Shown: positions 1-10,399, counted from the stretch's first letter. The stretch is DNA of 51,241 nucleotides from Candidatus Dietzia intestinigallinarum (GCA_019119875.1 DWWG01000162.1:1-51241), one strand, 5' to 3'. Notes: generated by a model not told the origin, from the letters alone. A program made the numbers and translations.

Positions 1-461
1 GTCCTCCTCGGCGACGATCTTCTGGATGGTGCCGGCGACGGGGGAGGGGATCTCGGTGTCGACCTTGTCGGTGGAGACCTCCAGCAGGGGTTCGTCGATC
101 TCGACGGTGTCGCCGACGGCCTTGAGCCACTTGGTGATGGTGCCCTCGGTGACGGACTCGCCGAGCTCGGGCATGACCACGTCGGTGCCCTCGCCGCCGC
201 CGGAGCCGCCGGAGGACTTCCCGGCGGGGGCCGGCTCGTCCCGCGAGGGCTCGTCTGCGGTGTCCGACTCGTCGGACCCGGACTCTCCGGCCGTGGACTC
301 GTCAGCCGAGGAATCATCCGATCCCGCCGAGCCGTCGTCGATCAGGGCGAGTTCTCCGCCGATCTCGATGGTCTCGTCCTCCTCGGCGACGATCTTCTGG
401 ATGGTGCCGGCGACGGGGGAGGGGATCTCGGTGTCGACCTTGTCGGTGGAGACCTCCAGCA
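1..461. repeat. 86-bp perfect direct repeat inside sucB
   Basis: Bases 1-86 and 376-461 are identical, including third codon positions. The repeat encodes the lipoyl-lysine region of both lipoyl domains. Identity breaks down at base 87 / 462. The left end runs into the window edge, so the repeat may be longer. Confidence 0.9.
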
Positions 462-567
462 AGGGCTCGTCGACCTCTACCGTGTCCCCCTCCTTCTTGA
501 GCCAGCGGGTGACGGTCCCCTCGCTGACTGATTCACCGAGTGCCGGCATCTGTACGGAGAAGGCCAT
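1..567 (-). CDS. sucB: Dihydrolipoamide succinyltransferase (2-oxoglutarate dehydrogenase E2), N-terminal part, cut by window edge
   Basis: E2 core of the 2-oxoglutarate (and, in Mycobacteriales, shared pyruvate) dehydrogenase complex; it carries acyl groups on lipoyl-lysine. Only the first 189 codons are present; the catalytic C-terminus lies beyond base 1. Two lipoyl domains are visible, residues about 1-78 and 128-189+, each with the lipoylation motif STDKVDTEI (Lys43 and Lys168). They are joined by a Ser/Asp/Glu-rich linker (about 79-127). The ATG at 565-567 is preceded by GAGGAG about 8-10 nt upstream. The two lipoyl domains are identical at DNA level over 86 bp (see repeat entry). In mycobacteria the orthologue is DlaT/SucB next to lipB-lipA, which would lie just outside this window. 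Identity is secure. Confidence 0.95.
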   Translation of the reverse strand, partial: MAFSVQMPALGESVSEGTVTRWLKKEGDTVEVDEPLLEVSTDKVDTEIPSPVAGTIQKIVAEEDETIEIGGELALIDDGSAGSDDSSADESTAGESGSDESDTADEPSRDEPAPAGKSSGGSGGGEGTDVVMPELGESVTEGTITKWLKAVGDTVEIDEPLLEVSTDKVDTEIPSPVAGTIQKIVAEED

Positions 568-885
568 GGTGTCGTGACTCCTCGAGAGTTCTCTTGCGCT
601 GCTCCCGGGCGCGGTCTGCACCCGCGGTGAGCGGCGACGTGGGTTGGGCAACAATCTGTTCGTCGGAGCAACCGGATGGAACCGCGGTGGCGCTCCGTCC
701 AGATGATCGTCGTCCATTGTGCCTTCTGCCACTGGTCGGCGTCGTGGGACGCCCCGAACCGGAGGCATGCCGGGCGCTAATTCGGCCGAAGTCCCCGGGA
801 TCGGCGCAGCTGACGCTCGGTACGATCGTCACGAGATGCTCGGCTCCGCCCCGGGAAGGGGGAGCCGTGGGGGAGGAGTCCGATT
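568..885. other. 318-bp divergent intergenic region between sucB and the small conserved gene
   Basis: No convincing gene. Short open frames here on both strands have no recognisable domain and overlap the neighbours. The region must hold the sucB promoter on the minus strand and the promoter of the gene starting at 886 on the plus strand. A TACGAT hexamer at 821-826 is a possible -10 element for the latter, without a clear -35. Confidence 0.4.
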
Positions 886-1251
886 GTGGGGATACGTGAT
901 CTGTTCGGGCGACGCAGGCCCCGGGTTCCCGCCGACCCGGCGGATCTGGATCACCTCCGCCGGTGGTGCAGCACCCGTGTCGGGGTCGAGGCCTTCCTCG
1001 AGCCCGAGACCCTGGTCTCCGTTCCCGGCCTGTGTCTCGTGGCGTTCGACGGTGAGTGGACGCGCCGCCCGGTCGGTGACGTGGGCACGGCCCGCAAGCT
1101 CGCCTCCGAGCTCGGGCTCCCGCTGTCGGACGCCACGGTGACCGGGTACCCGCAGCGGATGCGGGACTACGAGGAGGTGCGCATCAAGCGGGAACGCCGC
1201 GAACGCGCCCAACGGCTACGCGACCAGATGCGCGAGGCCGACGGGCGCTGA
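886..1251 (+). CDS. Small conserved actinobacterial protein of unknown function
   Basis: A 121-residue soluble, charged protein with no signal peptide or membrane segment. The start is GTG at 886, with a GGGGGAGGAG ribosome-binding site 6-8 nt upstream. The N-terminal half has a compact folded look (residues 25-75, including CLVAFDGEWTRRPVG). The C-terminus is a strongly charged Arg/Glu-rich helix (about residues 92-118). I recognise the sequence style as a conserved protein found beside sucB/pepA in this order but know of no function. It points away from sucB and ends 47 nt before the convergent pepB stop. The reading frame, start signal and codon use support a real gene; its function is unassigned. 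Confidence 0.7.
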   Translation: MGIRDLFGRRRPRVPADPADLDHLRRWCSTRVGVEAFLEPETLVSVPGLCLVAFDGEWTRRPVGDVGTARKLASELGLPLSDATVTGYPQRMRDYEEVRIKRERRERAQRLRDQMREADGR

Positions 1252-1298
1252 TCACGCACCGCCGGCCTCGCGCGCGGGTAGGCGTCGGAGGCTGCGGG

Positions 1299-2834
1299 TC
1301 AGCCGGCCGCGGCGATGTCCTCCAGGACGGCGAGCATGGTGCGCACCGGCACGCCTGTCGCGCCCTTGGGGAGGTAGCCCTCGGCGCCGCCCGAGTTGTA
1401 GGCCGGGCCGGCGATGTCGATGTGCGCCCACTCCACGCCCTCGGCCACGAACTCGTTCAGGAACAGCCCGGCCGAGAGCATGCCGCCCCAGCGGTGCGGG
1501 GTCACGTTGGTCAGATCGGCGACCTCCGAGTCCAGCCCGTCGCGCAGTTCCTCGGGCAGCGGCATGGCCCAACCGTTCTCGCCGACGTCGCGGCTGAGCT
1601 CGGCCACGCGGTCGCGGAAGTCCTCCGAGCCCATGACGCCCGGAGTCCTGGTGCCCAGAGCCACCATCTGCGCACCCGTGAGGGTGGCCGTCTCGATGAG
1701 GTGCGAGGGGGAGTCCTCGCAGGCCCGCACGATCGCATCGGCCAGGATGAGTCGCCCCTCGGCGTCCGTGTTCTGCACCTCCACGGTGGTCCCGCCGTAC
1801 ATGGTCAGCACATCGCCCGGGCGGTAGGCGGTGGCCGACGGCATGTTCTCGGCCATCGGCACCGTCGCGACGATGTTCAGATCGAGGTCCAGCCGCGCGG
1901 CCAGGATGACGGTGGCCACCACGGCCGCGGCGCCGCCCATGTCCATGGTCATCTGCTCCATGCCGGCAGCCGGCTTGATCGAGATGCCGCCGGTGTCGAA
2001 GGTGACGCCCTTTCCGACGAGTGCGACCCGGGGCCGTCCCTCGCCGCCACGGTGGGTCAGCCGAACCAGGCGCGGCCCGCGCGCGGAGCCGCCACCCACC
2101 GCGAGGATGCCGCCGAACCCGCCCTCGGCGAGCGCGGTCTCGTCCAGGACCTCGACCTCGAGGCCGGCCTCCGACGCCAGCGAGGCGGCACGGTCCGCGA
2201 ATGAGCCGGGAAAGAGCAGGTTGGGCGGGGTGTTGACCAGATCGCGGGCCAGGCCCACGCACTCGGCGATGGTGGCGGCGCGGGCAACCGCGTCCGAGCC
2301 GGACTCGCCGACGAAGACCCGAAGGGTGTCCGGGGCGGCTGCGTCGTCGTCGTCCTTCTCGTCCTTCGCGGTGACCTTGGCGGGCGTGAACGATCCGAGT
2401 CCGGCGCCCAGGGCGACGGCCTCGGCCCTCTCGGCGTCGAGCAGCACCAGGGCCGATCCGAGGCCGCGGCAGGCGCGTGCGGCGGCACCGGCCGCGCGGC
2501 GCAGGACCTCGTCGGTCCGCTCGTCGTCCGAGGCGCCCAGGCCCACCAGCACGACCGAGTCGCCGGGCACCCCCGCCGACGCCGGAACGCGGGTGGTGGA
2601 GCCGACCTTGGTCGACGCCCCGACCGAGCGGGCGAGTGTGGACAGCGCCCATGTCGCCTCACCGTCGAGCCCGGGGGCGACGACGACGGGGGCCGCGGCC
2701 GCGTCCTTCTCCCCCTCGGCGGCGGCATCCGCGACGATTCCCACCACCACCACGTCGGACGTCACAGGCGAGGTGACCGCCTCGATCGAGGCGAGGTCCG
2801 GGCTGTGGCTGAGGATCGAATCCGCGGTCGGCAT
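1299..2834 (-). CDS. pepB: Leucyl aminopeptidase (M17 family, cytosol aminopeptidase)
   Basis: A 511-residue two-metal M17 aminopeptidase that removes N-terminal residues from peptides in the cytosol. The family signature NTDAEGRL is present, as is the upstream metal/substrate segment [15 protein letters not shown] followed by MDMGGAA. The length fits the family. The ATG at 2832-2834 has AGGAG six nt upstream, so the longer frame reaching 2921 is not needed. A low-complexity Asp/Lys/Ala stretch lies at about residues 145-170 between the N-terminal domain and the catalytic domain. The gene is divergent from gcvT, with 157 bp between, and is the Rv2213 (pepB) counterpart by synteny. Confidence 0.95.
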   Translation of the reverse strand: MPTADSILSHSPDLASIEAVTSPVTSDVVVVGIVADAAAEGEKDAAAAPVVVAPGLDGEATWALSTLARSVGASTKVGSTTRVPASAGVPGDSVVLVGLGASDDERTDEVLRRAAGAAARACRGLGSALVLLDAERAEAVALGAGLGSFTPAKVTAKDEKDDDDAAAPDTLRVFVGESGSDAVARAATIAECVGLARDLVNTPPNLLFPGSFADRAASLASEAGLEVEVLDETALAEGGFGGILAVGGGSARGPRLVRLTHRGGEGRPRVALVGKGVTFDTGGISIKPAAGMEQMTMDMGGAAAVVATVILAARLDLDLNIVATVPMAENMPSATAYRPGDVLTMYGGTTVEVQNTDAEGRLILADAIVRACEDSPSHLIETATLTGAQMVALGTRTPGVMGSEDFRDRVAELSRDVGENGWAMPLPEELRDGLDSEVADLTNVTPHRWGGMLSAGLFLNEFVAEGVEWAHIDIAGPAYNSGGAEGYLPKGATGVPVRTMLAVLEDIAAAG

Positions 2835-2934
2835 ATGACGCTCCTGGGGTGGTCGGCAACTGGCTGGAAACAGGTCCGGGACGAGGTCCCGGCGCCCGGA
2901 CGACATGACGGGGACCGCCACGGCGAGGGCACCA

Positions 2935-2948
2935 TAGTCTATCGACTA
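2935..2948. promoter_or_regulatory. Small palindrome between divergent pepB and gcvT
   Basis: TAGTC-N4-GACTA at 2935-2948. It overlaps TAnnnT hexamers readable as -10 elements on both strands (TAGTCT on plus; several on minus). It could be a shared operator or simply overlapping -10 boxes. No factor is recognised. Confidence 0.3.
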
Positions 2949-2991
2949 ACGTGTGAATGAAGCCGTACTGGAGAGCGCGAGGAGTGGCGAC

Positions 2992-4104
2992 ATGACCGAC
3001 ACCGGAGATCTCTGCGAGGGACCACTGCACTCCCGCCACGTGGAGGCCGGTGCGACTTTCGCCCCGTTCGGCGGCTGGTCCATGCCGGTCCAGTACACCG
3101 GAACCGTTGCCGAACACACTGCCACCCGGACGTCCGTCGGCCTGTTCGACGTGAGCCACCTCGGCAAGGCCCTGGTGAGCGGGCCGGGAGCGGCGGAGTT
3201 CGTCAACTCGTGCCTCACCAATGACATCGATCGCGTCTCCGCCGGTAGCGCGCAGTACACGCTCTGCTGCGACGAGGACGGGGGAGTCGTCGACGACCTG
3301 ATCGCCTACCGGGTCTCCGACGACGAGGTCTTCCTCATCCCCAACGCGGCCAACACCGCCGAGGTGGTCCGGCGCCTGAACTCCGCCGCGGCCGAGCGCG
3401 CTCCCGGGATCACCGTCACCGACCAGCACCGCTCCCACGCCGTGATCGCCGTCCAGGGACCGCGGTCCGGCGAGGTCCTCACCGCTCTCGGCCTGCCCAC
3501 GGACCTGGACTACATGGCGTACGTCGATGCCGATCTCGACGGCCGGTCGGTCCGCATCTGCCGCACCGGCTACACCGGTGAGTACGGCTTCGAGGTGCTG
3601 CCCGCCTGGGATCAGGCCGGACCCGTGTGGGACGCCCTGGCCGAGCAGGTCCTCGCGCGCGAGGGCGCACTCTGCGGACTCGGGGCCCGCGACTCGCTGC
3701 GCATGGAGGCCGGATACCCGCTGCACGGCAACGAGCTGTCGGTGGACCTCAGTCCGCTCGAGGCGCGCTGCGGCTGGGCCATCGGCTGGGACAAGCCACA
3801 TTTCTGGGGCCGCGAGGCACTGCTGCGGCAGAAGGAGGCCGGCCCCGCACGCCGCATGTACGCGCTCGAGGTGACCGGGCGCGGTGTCCTCCGGGCCGGT
3901 CAGACCGTGCGGGCCGACGGTCGAGATGTGGGCGTCACCAGCTCCGGCACCTTCTCGCCGACCCTCAAGACCGGCATCGCGTTGGCGTTCATCGGGGTGG
4001 ACGCGGGATTGAAGAAGAACGACGAGGTCGTGGTCGACGTACGCGGGCGCGAGGTACCTTGCCGACTCGCGGTACCCCCGCTCGTCGAGATCCACACCCG
4101 CTGA
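2992..4104 (+). CDS. gcvT: Aminomethyltransferase, glycine cleavage T protein
   Basis: Tetrahydrofolate-dependent T protein of the glycine cleavage system, 370 residues. It transfers the aminomethyl carbon from lipoyl-H protein to THF. Family features are visible: [21 protein letters not shown] near the N-terminus, [16 protein letters not shown], and [12 protein letters not shown] followed by [20 protein letters not shown] in the folate-binding half. The ATG at 2992 has GAGGAG eight nt upstream; the frame opens further upstream but has no better start. IlvE follows 31 nt downstream on the same strand, probably co-transcribed. As in mycobacteria, gcvT stands apart from other gcv genes. No glycine riboswitch is seen upstream. 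Confidence 0.95.
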   Translation: MTDTGDLCEGPLHSRHVEAGATFAPFGGWSMPVQYTGTVAEHTATRTSVGLFDVSHLGKALVSGPGAAEFVNSCLTNDIDRVSAGSAQYTLCCDEDGGVVDDLIAYRVSDDEVFLIPNAANTAEVVRRLNSAAAERAPGITVTDQHRSHAVIAVQGPRSGEVLTALGLPTDLDYMAYVDADLDGRSVRICRTGYTGEYGFEVLPAWDQAGPVWDALAEQVLAREGALCGLGARDSLRMEAGYPLHGNELSVDLSPLEARCGWAIGWDKPHFWGREALLRQKEAGPARRMYALEVTGRGVLRAGQTVRADGRDVGVTSSGTFSPTLKTGIALAFIGVDAGLKKNDEVVVDVRGREVPCRLAVPPLVEIHTR

Positions 4105-4135
4105 CCCGCCCCACCCTCCCCAGGAACGAGACCTC

Positions 4136-5227
4136 ATGTCCGATTTCGATATCCGCCCTTCCGCCGCACCGCGATCCGCCGAGGAGCGCGCCGCGATCCT
4201 GGCCGCACCCGGGTTCGGCCGGCACTTCACCGACCACATGGTCACCCTGCAGTACGCCGACGGCGCCTGGGGGACACCGGTCGTCGAGGCCTACGCGCCG
4301 CTGAGCATCGACCCGTCGGCGGTGGTCCTGCACTACGCGCAGACCATCTTCGAGGGACTCAAGGCCTATCGTCAGGCCGACGACTCGATCGCGTCCTTCC
4401 GCCCCGAGCAGAACGCCGCCCGGTTCAACCGGTCCGCGCAGCGGCTCGCCATGCCGCAGCTCCCGGAGGAGCTGTTCATCCGGTCACTGCGGCAGCTCGT
4501 CGCGATCGACCGTGACTGGGTCCCCGCAGCCGGCGGTGAGGAGGCCCTCTACCTGCGACCGTTCATGATCGCCACCGAGACGGGACTCGGCGTCCGGCCG
4601 GCCGACGAGTACCTGTACGCCGTGATCGCCTCGCCCGCCGGCGCCTACTTCTCCCGCGGCGTCGCGCCCGTCAGCGTCTGGCTCAGCACCGAGTACGTCC
4701 GTGCCAGCCCGGGCGGCACCGGCGCCGCGAAGTTCGGCGGGAACTACGCCGCGTCGCTGCGCGCCCAGGAGCAGGCCGCGTCCGAGGGCTGCGACCAGGT
4801 GGTCTGGCTCGACGCGATCGAGCGCAGGTATGTCGAGGAGATGGGCGGCATGAACCTGTTCTTCATCTACGGTTCGGGTGAGTCGGCAGAGATCGTGACC
4901 CCCGAACTCTCCGGCTCACTGTTGCCCGGCGTCACCCGCGACAGTCTGCTCACGCTCGCCCGGCACCTCGGCTACCCCGTCACCGAGCGCAAGGTGTCCG
5001 TGGAGGAGTGGGAGACCGGCGTGGCCACCGGGGAGATCTCCGAGGTGTTCGCCTGCGGGACGGCGGCCGTGATCACCCCCGTCGGCTCCGTCAAGCACGC
5101 CGGTGGCGGCTACACGATCGGTGACGGCGGACCGGGCGAGATCACCATGCGGCTGCGGGAGACCCTCACCGGTATCCAACGAGGATCCGTGGAGGACCCG
5201 TTCGGCTGGATGACCACCCTGGCCTGA
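4136..5227 (+). CDS. ilvE: Branched-chain amino acid aminotransferase
   Basis: PLP-dependent class IV aminotransferase, 363 residues, catalysing the last step of Leu/Ile/Val synthesis (and first step of degradation). The PLP lysine is Lys199 in [16 protein letters not shown]. Other family blocks are [15 protein letters not shown] (about 65-79) and [13 protein letters not shown]. The start is ATG at 4136 behind AGGAACGAGA. It is 31 nt downstream of gcvT, matching the gcvT-ilvE pair of M. tuberculosis (Rv2211c-Rv2210c), and convergent with cobS, whose stop lies 48 nt beyond. Confidence 0.96.
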   Translation: MSDFDIRPSAAPRSAEERAAILAAPGFGRHFTDHMVTLQYADGAWGTPVVEAYAPLSIDPSAVVLHYAQTIFEGLKAYRQADDSIASFRPEQNAARFNRSAQRLAMPQLPEELFIRSLRQLVAIDRDWVPAAGGEEALYLRPFMIATETGLGVRPADEYLYAVIASPAGAYFSRGVAPVSVWLSTEYVRASPGGTGAAKFGGNYAASLRAQEQAASEGCDQVVWLDAIERRYVEEMGGMNLFFIYGSGESAEIVTPELSGSLLPGVTRDSLLTLARHLGYPVTERKVSVEEWETGVATGEISEVFACGTAAVITPVGSVKHAGGGYTIGDGGPGEITMRLRETLTGIQRGSVEDPFGWMTTLA

Positions 5228-5275
5228 CGCGGCTGCTCGTGGGGCGCACGGGCCAGGCCGGTACCGGTGACGCCC

Positions 5276-6052
5276 TCAGAGCAGGAGGACGGCGGCGACG
5301 AGGGTCGCCGCCGTTCCCGTCTCGACGGCTGCCCCGAGGACGTCGCCGGTGATCCCGCGCAGCCGCCGGACCACGTGACGGCCGGCGCCGGCGGTCGCGA
5401 GGTACGCGGCGACACCCAGCGCCGCCCCCACGATCGGCCGCCACCAGCCCTCGGGGAGCGAGCCAGTGCCCGCGAGCCCGGCGCCGGCCACCCCGCACAG
5501 CAGGCCGATCCCCACGACCGCCAGCCGGGACTGCGAGCCGGCCACCATCGCGCCGAAGCCCGTCGGGGACGCTGCCGGGACGCCCCTCCGGAGGAGGACG
5601 ACCGGCAGGCTACGGGAGATCACGAACGCGGCCAGAGGTGCCAACCACGCGCCCGAGTCGACCAGCGCCCCCAGGGCGGCGACCTCGGCGAGGACGGTCA
5701 GGGCCAGGACCGCGGAGCCCATGGGGCCGACCGAGCCGGAACGCATGATCTCCAGCGCCCGCTCCGGACCGGCGTACGAGCCCAGCGCATCGGCGGTGTC
5801 GGCCAGCGCGTCGATGTGCATCCCGCGGGTGAGCGCGAGCACCGCGGCCACCCCGGCGATCCCGCTCAGAAGGGCCCCGCCGCCCAGCGCGTGGACAGCG
5901 TGTGCGACCGCGGTGGCGACGAGTCCACACACCAGGCCCACCACCGGGAGCGCGGTCATGGCCCGGCCGGCCAGATGCGTGTCCGGAACACCGACGCGGC
6001 CGACGGGTAGCACGGTCATCCAGGACAGTGACACCCGCACAGCGCCGAGCAC
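5276..6052 (-). CDS. cobS: Adenosylcobinamide-GDP ribazoletransferase (cobalamin synthase)
   Basis: Integral membrane enzyme joining adenosylcobinamide-GDP to alpha-ribazole in the last steps of B12 assembly; 258 residues. It is mostly hydrophobic with several membrane segments. The CobS-typical block TRGMHIDALADTADALGS, with its conserved acidic residues, is followed by MRSGSVGPMG. The start is GTG at 6052, five nt after the cobUT stop, so translation is probably coupled. Gene order DUF3043-cobUT-cobS mirrors Rv2206-cobT-cobS. No cobalamin riboswitch could be recognised ahead of the operon. Confidence 0.93.
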   Translation of the reverse strand: MLGAVRVSLSWMTVLPVGRVGVPDTHLAGRAMTALPVVGLVCGLVATAVAHAVHALGGGALLSGIAGVAAVLALTRGMHIDALADTADALGSYAGPERALEIMRSGSVGPMGSAVLALTVLAEVAALGALVDSGAWLAPLAAFVISRSLPVVLLRRGVPAASPTGFGAMVAGSQSRLAVVGIGLLCGVAGAGLAGTGSLPEGWWRPIVGAALGVAAYLATAGAGRHVVRRLRGITGDVLGAAVETGTAATLVAAVLLL

Positions 6053-6057
6053 GAGAG

Positions 6058-7857
6058 TCAGTCGTCCCTTCCGCTGACCCCGGCGTCGGCGAACGTCGCC
6101 ATCTCCGTGAGGATCGCGACCGCGTTGTGGACGACAGGCAGGGCGGCCACGGCGCCACTGCCCTCACCCAGCCGCATGGAGTGCTCGAGGATCGGCTCGA
6201 GTGACAGGTAGGTCAGGGCCGCCGAGTGTGCGGGCTCGGCGCTACGGTGGCCGGCGACCCACCACTGACGGGAGCCGGGGGCGAGCGCCTCGGCCATGAG
6301 AGCGCCGGCCGTGACCACCGATCCGTCGAGGATGCACGGTGTCCTGCGGACGGCGGCCTGGGCGAGGAACCCGGCCATCGCGGCGATATCGGCCCCGGCG
6401 ACCTTGCGGAGCATCGCCACCGGGTCACGGACGTCCCCGGAGGCACGGAACATGGCGTCGCGGATGGCCGAGGTCTTGCGCATCCACCCCTCGTCGTCGA
6501 TCCCGGTGCCCCGCCCGACCAACTCGACGGGCTCACGGCCGGTGACCAGGCAGGCCAGGACGGTCCCCGGGGTCGTGTTGCCGATGCCCAGATCGCCGGC
6601 GATGAGCAGGTCGGCCCCCGAGTCGACCTCCTCGTCGGCGATCCGGCGGCCCGCGGCGATCGCCGCCCGCACCTCGTTCTCGGTCAGCGCGTCCTCACGG
6701 TCGATCGCCCCGGAGGAGCGACGGATCTTGTGGTCGTCGAGCCCGCCCGGACGTTCGGCCGACATCGCCATGTCGGCGACGCGGACTGTGGCCCGGGCCT
6801 GCCTGGCCAGCACCGACACGGCCGCGCCGCCGCCGACAATGTTGTCGGCCATCTGCAGCGTGACAGCCTGCGGGTACGCCGACACCCCGTGCTCGGCGAT
6901 GCCGTGATCGCCGGCGAAGACGACAACCCGGGCCCGCTCTAGCGCCCGCGGAGGACAGACGCCCTGGCAGGCGGAGATCCACGCGCCCAGTTCCTCCAGT
7001 CGGCCGAGAGACCCGGCGGGCTTGGTCAGGGTGAGCTGCCGGGCCCGGGCCTCCTCCGAGACCGTGTGCGCCGGGGGGTGGACCGGTGGGAACGCCACCG
7101 GGTCCTCATAGTGTTCGACGTCCCGCAGGCCGGGGAACACGGCGGTCGGGTCGGCGTCCGCGTCCGGCGCTGCCGGGGACGACTCGTCAGTGGGGACCGC
7201 GGTGTGCTGCGCGGTGGGGGCGTCGTTGTCGTCGTCAAACCCCCCGGCGGACACGACCGCCGGCGCGGCGACGGCACGGACCCCGGCAGCCACCTCGCCG
7301 GCCCCGGCACTCACCTCGCCGGGCACGGCGGCGGCTCCGGACAGGGGAAGGGCGCGACCGGCGACGACGAGAACCGCCGAATCGCAGACCTCGGCCAGTC
7401 GCCGGTTGAGCGATCCGATCACATCCGCGAAGACCCGGCCCGACAGGGTCTCCGGCACCACCCCGAGCCCCACCTCCGGGGAGACCAGGACCACCGGGGC
7501 GGTGCGCTCCGCGACCGCCGCGACCACCGCGTCCAGGTCGTCGTCCACCGCCGCACCGCCGTCGGCCCAGGCCAGGGTCGCGTCCATCCGGCGGGTCAAC
7601 CACCCGCCCAGATCATCGACGAGCACCGTCGAGGTGGGGTACTCGCTCAGAACACGTGCGACCTCGTCGGTCTCCACGGTCACCCAACCCGCCGGCCGTC
7701 GATCCCGATGCGCGGCGATCCTGGCCGACATCTCCTCGTCGCCGGCGTCCCGGCGCGCGGTCGCCACATAGACGACGTCCGTGCCGGTGGCCGCGGCCAG
7801 GGACTCGGCGTGAACGGACTTGCCCGAGCGGGTGCCGCCGAGGACTAGCTGACGCAT
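6058..7857 (-). CDS. cobT: CobU-CobT fusion: adenosylcobinamide kinase/guanylyltransferase plus DMB phosphoribosyltransferase
   Basis: A single 599-residue frame joins two B12 nucleotide-loop enzymes. Residues 1 to about 180 are CobU: the P-loop GGTRSGKS is at 7-14, followed by [15 protein letters not shown] and the [11 protein letters not shown] segment. An Ala/Val/Asp-rich linker spans about 180-265. The rest is CobT, which makes alpha-ribazole phosphate: it contains [43 protein letters not shown] and a C-terminal MRLGEGSGA block with the expected catalytic Glu. The frame is open across the linker with no internal stop. The ATG at 7857 lies 63 nt after the DUF3043 gene. M. tuberculosis encodes cobU and cobT at separate loci; such fusions are known in some actinobacteria. 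Confidence 0.93.
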   Translation of the reverse strand: MRQLVLGGTRSGKSVHAESLAAATGTDVVYVATARRDAGDEEMSARIAAHRDRRPAGWVTVETDEVARVLSEYPTSTVLVDDLGGWLTRRMDATLAWADGGAAVDDDLDAVVAAVAERTAPVVLVSPEVGLGVVPETLSGRVFADVIGSLNRRLAEVCDSAVLVVAGRALPLSGAAAVPGEVSAGAGEVAAGVRAVAAPAVVSAGGFDDDNDAPTAQHTAVPTDESSPAAPDADADPTAVFPGLRDVEHYEDPVAFPPVHPPAHTVSEEARARQLTLTKPAGSLGRLEELGAWISACQGVCPPRALERARVVVFAGDHGIAEHGVSAYPQAVTLQMADNIVGGGAAVSVLARQARATVRVADMAMSAERPGGLDDHKIRRSSGAIDREDALTENEVRAAIAAGRRIADEEVDSGADLLIAGDLGIGNTTPGTVLACLVTGREPVELVGRGTGIDDEGWMRKTSAIRDAMFRASGDVRDPVAMLRKVAGADIAAMAGFLAQAAVRRTPCILDGSVVTAGALMAEALAPGSRQWWVAGHRSAEPAHSAALTYLSLEPILEHSMRLGEGSGAVAALPVVHNAVAILTEMATFADAGVSGRDD

Positions 7858-7920
7858 GGGGATTCTGCCCTTCCGGATGGAACGTCGGTGGAGTCGGTGG
7901 GATCGGGCCCGGGCGGGCGA

Positions 7921-8604
7921 TCAGATGGTGTCGCCCGGGCGGACCCGGGGGCGCGGCGTACGGAGCATGCGCGGCTGGGTGGCGCGCATGACCGCGTACC
8001 AACCCAGGCCGAAACCAGTGTCCTCCGTGTCGGGGAACCGGTCCCGCACCACCTTGTTGACCGTGCGGCCCAGGAGGATCCCGTCGATCACCACCACCGC
8101 GATGAGCACCAGGAACAACGTCTGGCTGTACATCATCAGTGTGGGATCCGGGATCAGCTGGAACACGATCACGAACAGCGCCAACGGCATGAACCAGTTG
8201 ATCAGGCGGCGATGTGTGTCCACCCAGTCGCGGACGAAACGCCGGACCTCACCGCGGTCGCGGGAGAGCACGTAGCGGTCGTCGCCCTCCATCATGAGTC
8301 GGCGGCGCTCCTCGCGCGCGGCGCGGGCCTCGGCCTTGGCGGCCTTGCGCTCCTCCTTGGTCATGGTCGCCTCGACAGCCTTGCGCCGCTCCCGGGCCTC
8401 CTTGCGCGTCAGCGGCGCTGACACCGGGCCCTGGCGCATCCCCCGGGCGCGTTCCTGGTCGCGCCGCTTGGGGGTCGGCTTACCCTTGCCCGCGGGCCGG
8501 CGAGGGTCGACGACGGGGCCCGTCTCGGGCTCGGGCCGAGCCTCGGGGGCCGGCGAGTCCTGGCTGTTCTCGTCGTCTCGGGAGCCGAATGCGCGCAACT
8601 TCAC
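7921..8604 (-). CDS. DUF3043 membrane protein (Rv2206-like)
   Basis: A 227-residue protein of unknown function. The N-terminal half is highly charged: Pro/Glu-rich to about residue 40, then an Arg/Lys/Glu/Ala helix, probably coiled-coil, at about 65-105. Two closely spaced membrane helices follow (about 135-155 and 160-180), then a basic tail. This layout and the DRYVLSRDRGEVRRFVRDWVD block are typical of DUF3043. The GTG start at 8604 has no Shine-Dalgarno but sits six nt behind TAGCCT, suggesting a leaderless transcript. It is first gene of the cobUT-cobS operon, as in mycobacteria, and divergent from erpA. Confidence 0.85.
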   Translation of the reverse strand: MKLRAFGSRDDENSQDSPAPEARPEPETGPVVDPRRPAGKGKPTPKRRDQERARGMRQGPVSAPLTRKEARERRKAVEATMTKEERKAAKAEARAAREERRRLMMEGDDRYVLSRDRGEVRRFVRDWVDTHRRLINWFMPLALFVIVFQLIPDPTLMMYSQTLFLVLIAVVVIDGILLGRTVNKVVRDRFPDTEDTGFGLGWYAVMRATQPRMLRTPRPRVRPGDTI

Positions 8605-8610
8605 GACACC

Positions 8611-8616
8611 AGGCTA
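8611..8616 (-). promoter_or_regulatory. Leaderless -10 element for the DUF3043-cob operon
   Basis: On the minus strand TAGCCT is followed by six nt and the GTG start codon at 8604. There is no ribosome-binding site. Confidence 0.55.
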
Positions 8617-8640
8617 GGCGATCCCCGGGAAGGCCGGACA

Positions 8641-8670
8641 TTCACCCACGCGCGATAGGAGGCGTATCGT
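8641..8670 (+). promoter_or_regulatory. Candidate promoter for erpA
   Basis: TTCACC (8641-8646) and TATCGT (8665-8670) are separated by 18 bp. This would give a leader of about 95 nt before the erpA ATG. It is a sequence match only. Confidence 0.4.
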
Positions 8671-8770
8671 GTCCGGTGGACAGGGGTACCGGGGAATAGA
8701 GGACTCCCCGCCGGGCGTTAGATCACACAAGACGTCCCCGAAGCCCTCCCGGATCGCAAGGAGAACCGAC

Positions 8771-9118
8771 ATGACCACTGCGGAGAACACCGCCACCGGC
8801 GTTCTGCTCACAGACGCCGCCGCCGCCAAGGCCAAGGCCCTGCTCGAGCAGGAGGGTCGTGACGACCTGTCACTGCGTATCGCCGTGCAGCCCGGCGGCT
8901 GTGCCGGCCTGCGCTACCAGCTCTTCTTCGACGATCGCTCGCTGGACGGCGACGTGGTCGACGATTTCGGCGGCATCAAGCTCGCCGTCGACCGCATGAG
9001 CGTGCCGTACCTCACGGGCGCCTCGATCGACTTCGTCGACAGCATCGAGAAGCAGGGCTTCACGATCGACAACCCCCAGGCGACCGGCTCCTGCGCCTGC
9101 GGCGACTCGTTCAACTGA
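8771..9118 (+). CDS. erpA: A-type iron-sulfur cluster carrier (HesB/ErpA family)
   Basis: A 115-residue Fe-S insertion protein. The three cluster-ligand cysteines are visible: one in PGGCAGLRY and two in the C-terminal SCACGDSF. ATG at 8771 has AAGGAG seven nt upstream; the frame extends to 8669 but that part lacks a start signal. It closely resembles M. tuberculosis Rv2204c from memory, including the block SIDFVDSIEKQGFTIDNP. Its position just before adoK and the cytochrome genes fits supply of clusters to respiratory proteins such as the Rieske subunit, though that link is inference. Confidence 0.95.
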   Translation: MTTAENTATGVLLTDAAAAKAKALLEQEGRDDLSLRIAVQPGGCAGLRYQLFFDDRSLDGDVVDDFGGIKLAVDRMSVPYLTGASIDFVDSIEKQGFTIDNPQATGSCACGDSFN

Positions 9119-10162
<1,044 letters not shown>

Positions 10163-10186
10163 TCCTGCTGCGCGACCTCGCACACC

Positions 10187-10280
10187 CGCGTTGAGCGCGC
10201 CACCGTGCTCCCCGCCGACTCGCCGCACGCGTTGAGCGCGCCACCGTGCTCCCCGCGGACCCGCCGCACGCGTTGAGTCG
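10187..10280. repeat. Tandem 41-bp repeat between adoK and asnB
   Basis: Two full 41-bp units (10187-10227 and 10228-10268) differ at two positions. A third unit begins at 10269 and diverges after nine bases. Each unit opens with CGCGTTGAG. The array is non-coding and lies between convergent genes. Confidence 0.85.
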
Positions 10281-10340
10281 TTTTGTGCAGCGTTTCCGCT
10301 GGGCGGTTTCGGCTGGTGGCTGCCGGAGCGACTCAACGCG
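10269..10340. repeat. Perfect 12-bp inverted repeat, possible bidirectional terminator
   Basis: CGCGTTGAGTCG at 10269-10280 and its exact reverse complement at 10329-10340 enclose 48 bp. The left arm coincides with the third copy of the 41-bp repeat. It could fold as a terminator for adoK and asnB, or mark the ends of a small repeat element. Confidence 0.6.
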
Positions 10341-10399
10341 CGCCGGGCGCAGGCTGGGCGTGGGCGGACCGTGCGCCTGGCGTGGGCTGGGGGCGCGGT

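Noticed and set aside
533-1141. Several open frames on both strands in the sucB upstream region
   Set aside because: No recognisable domain, no ribosome-binding sites, Arg/Pro/Gly-rich composition typical of high-GC antisense frames, and overlap with the real gene at 886.
1252-2652. 466-codon open frame overlapping pepB on the same strand
   Set aside because: Shadow frame of pepB; the product is an Arg/Gly-rich repeat-like sequence, whereas the pepB frame has all M17 motifs.
2659-4245. 528-codon frame antisense to gcvT
   Set aside because: Antisense shadow; the gcvT frame is fully supported by family motifs.
6052-8604. Cobalamin riboswitch ahead of the cob operon
   Set aside because: Looked for the B12-box region upstream of DUF3043 and cobUT; no match seen, and the operon start appears leaderless.
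10163-10399. CRISPR array in the adoK-asnB gap
   Set aside because: Only two and a bit 41-bp units without variable spacers; it is a simple tandem repeat.
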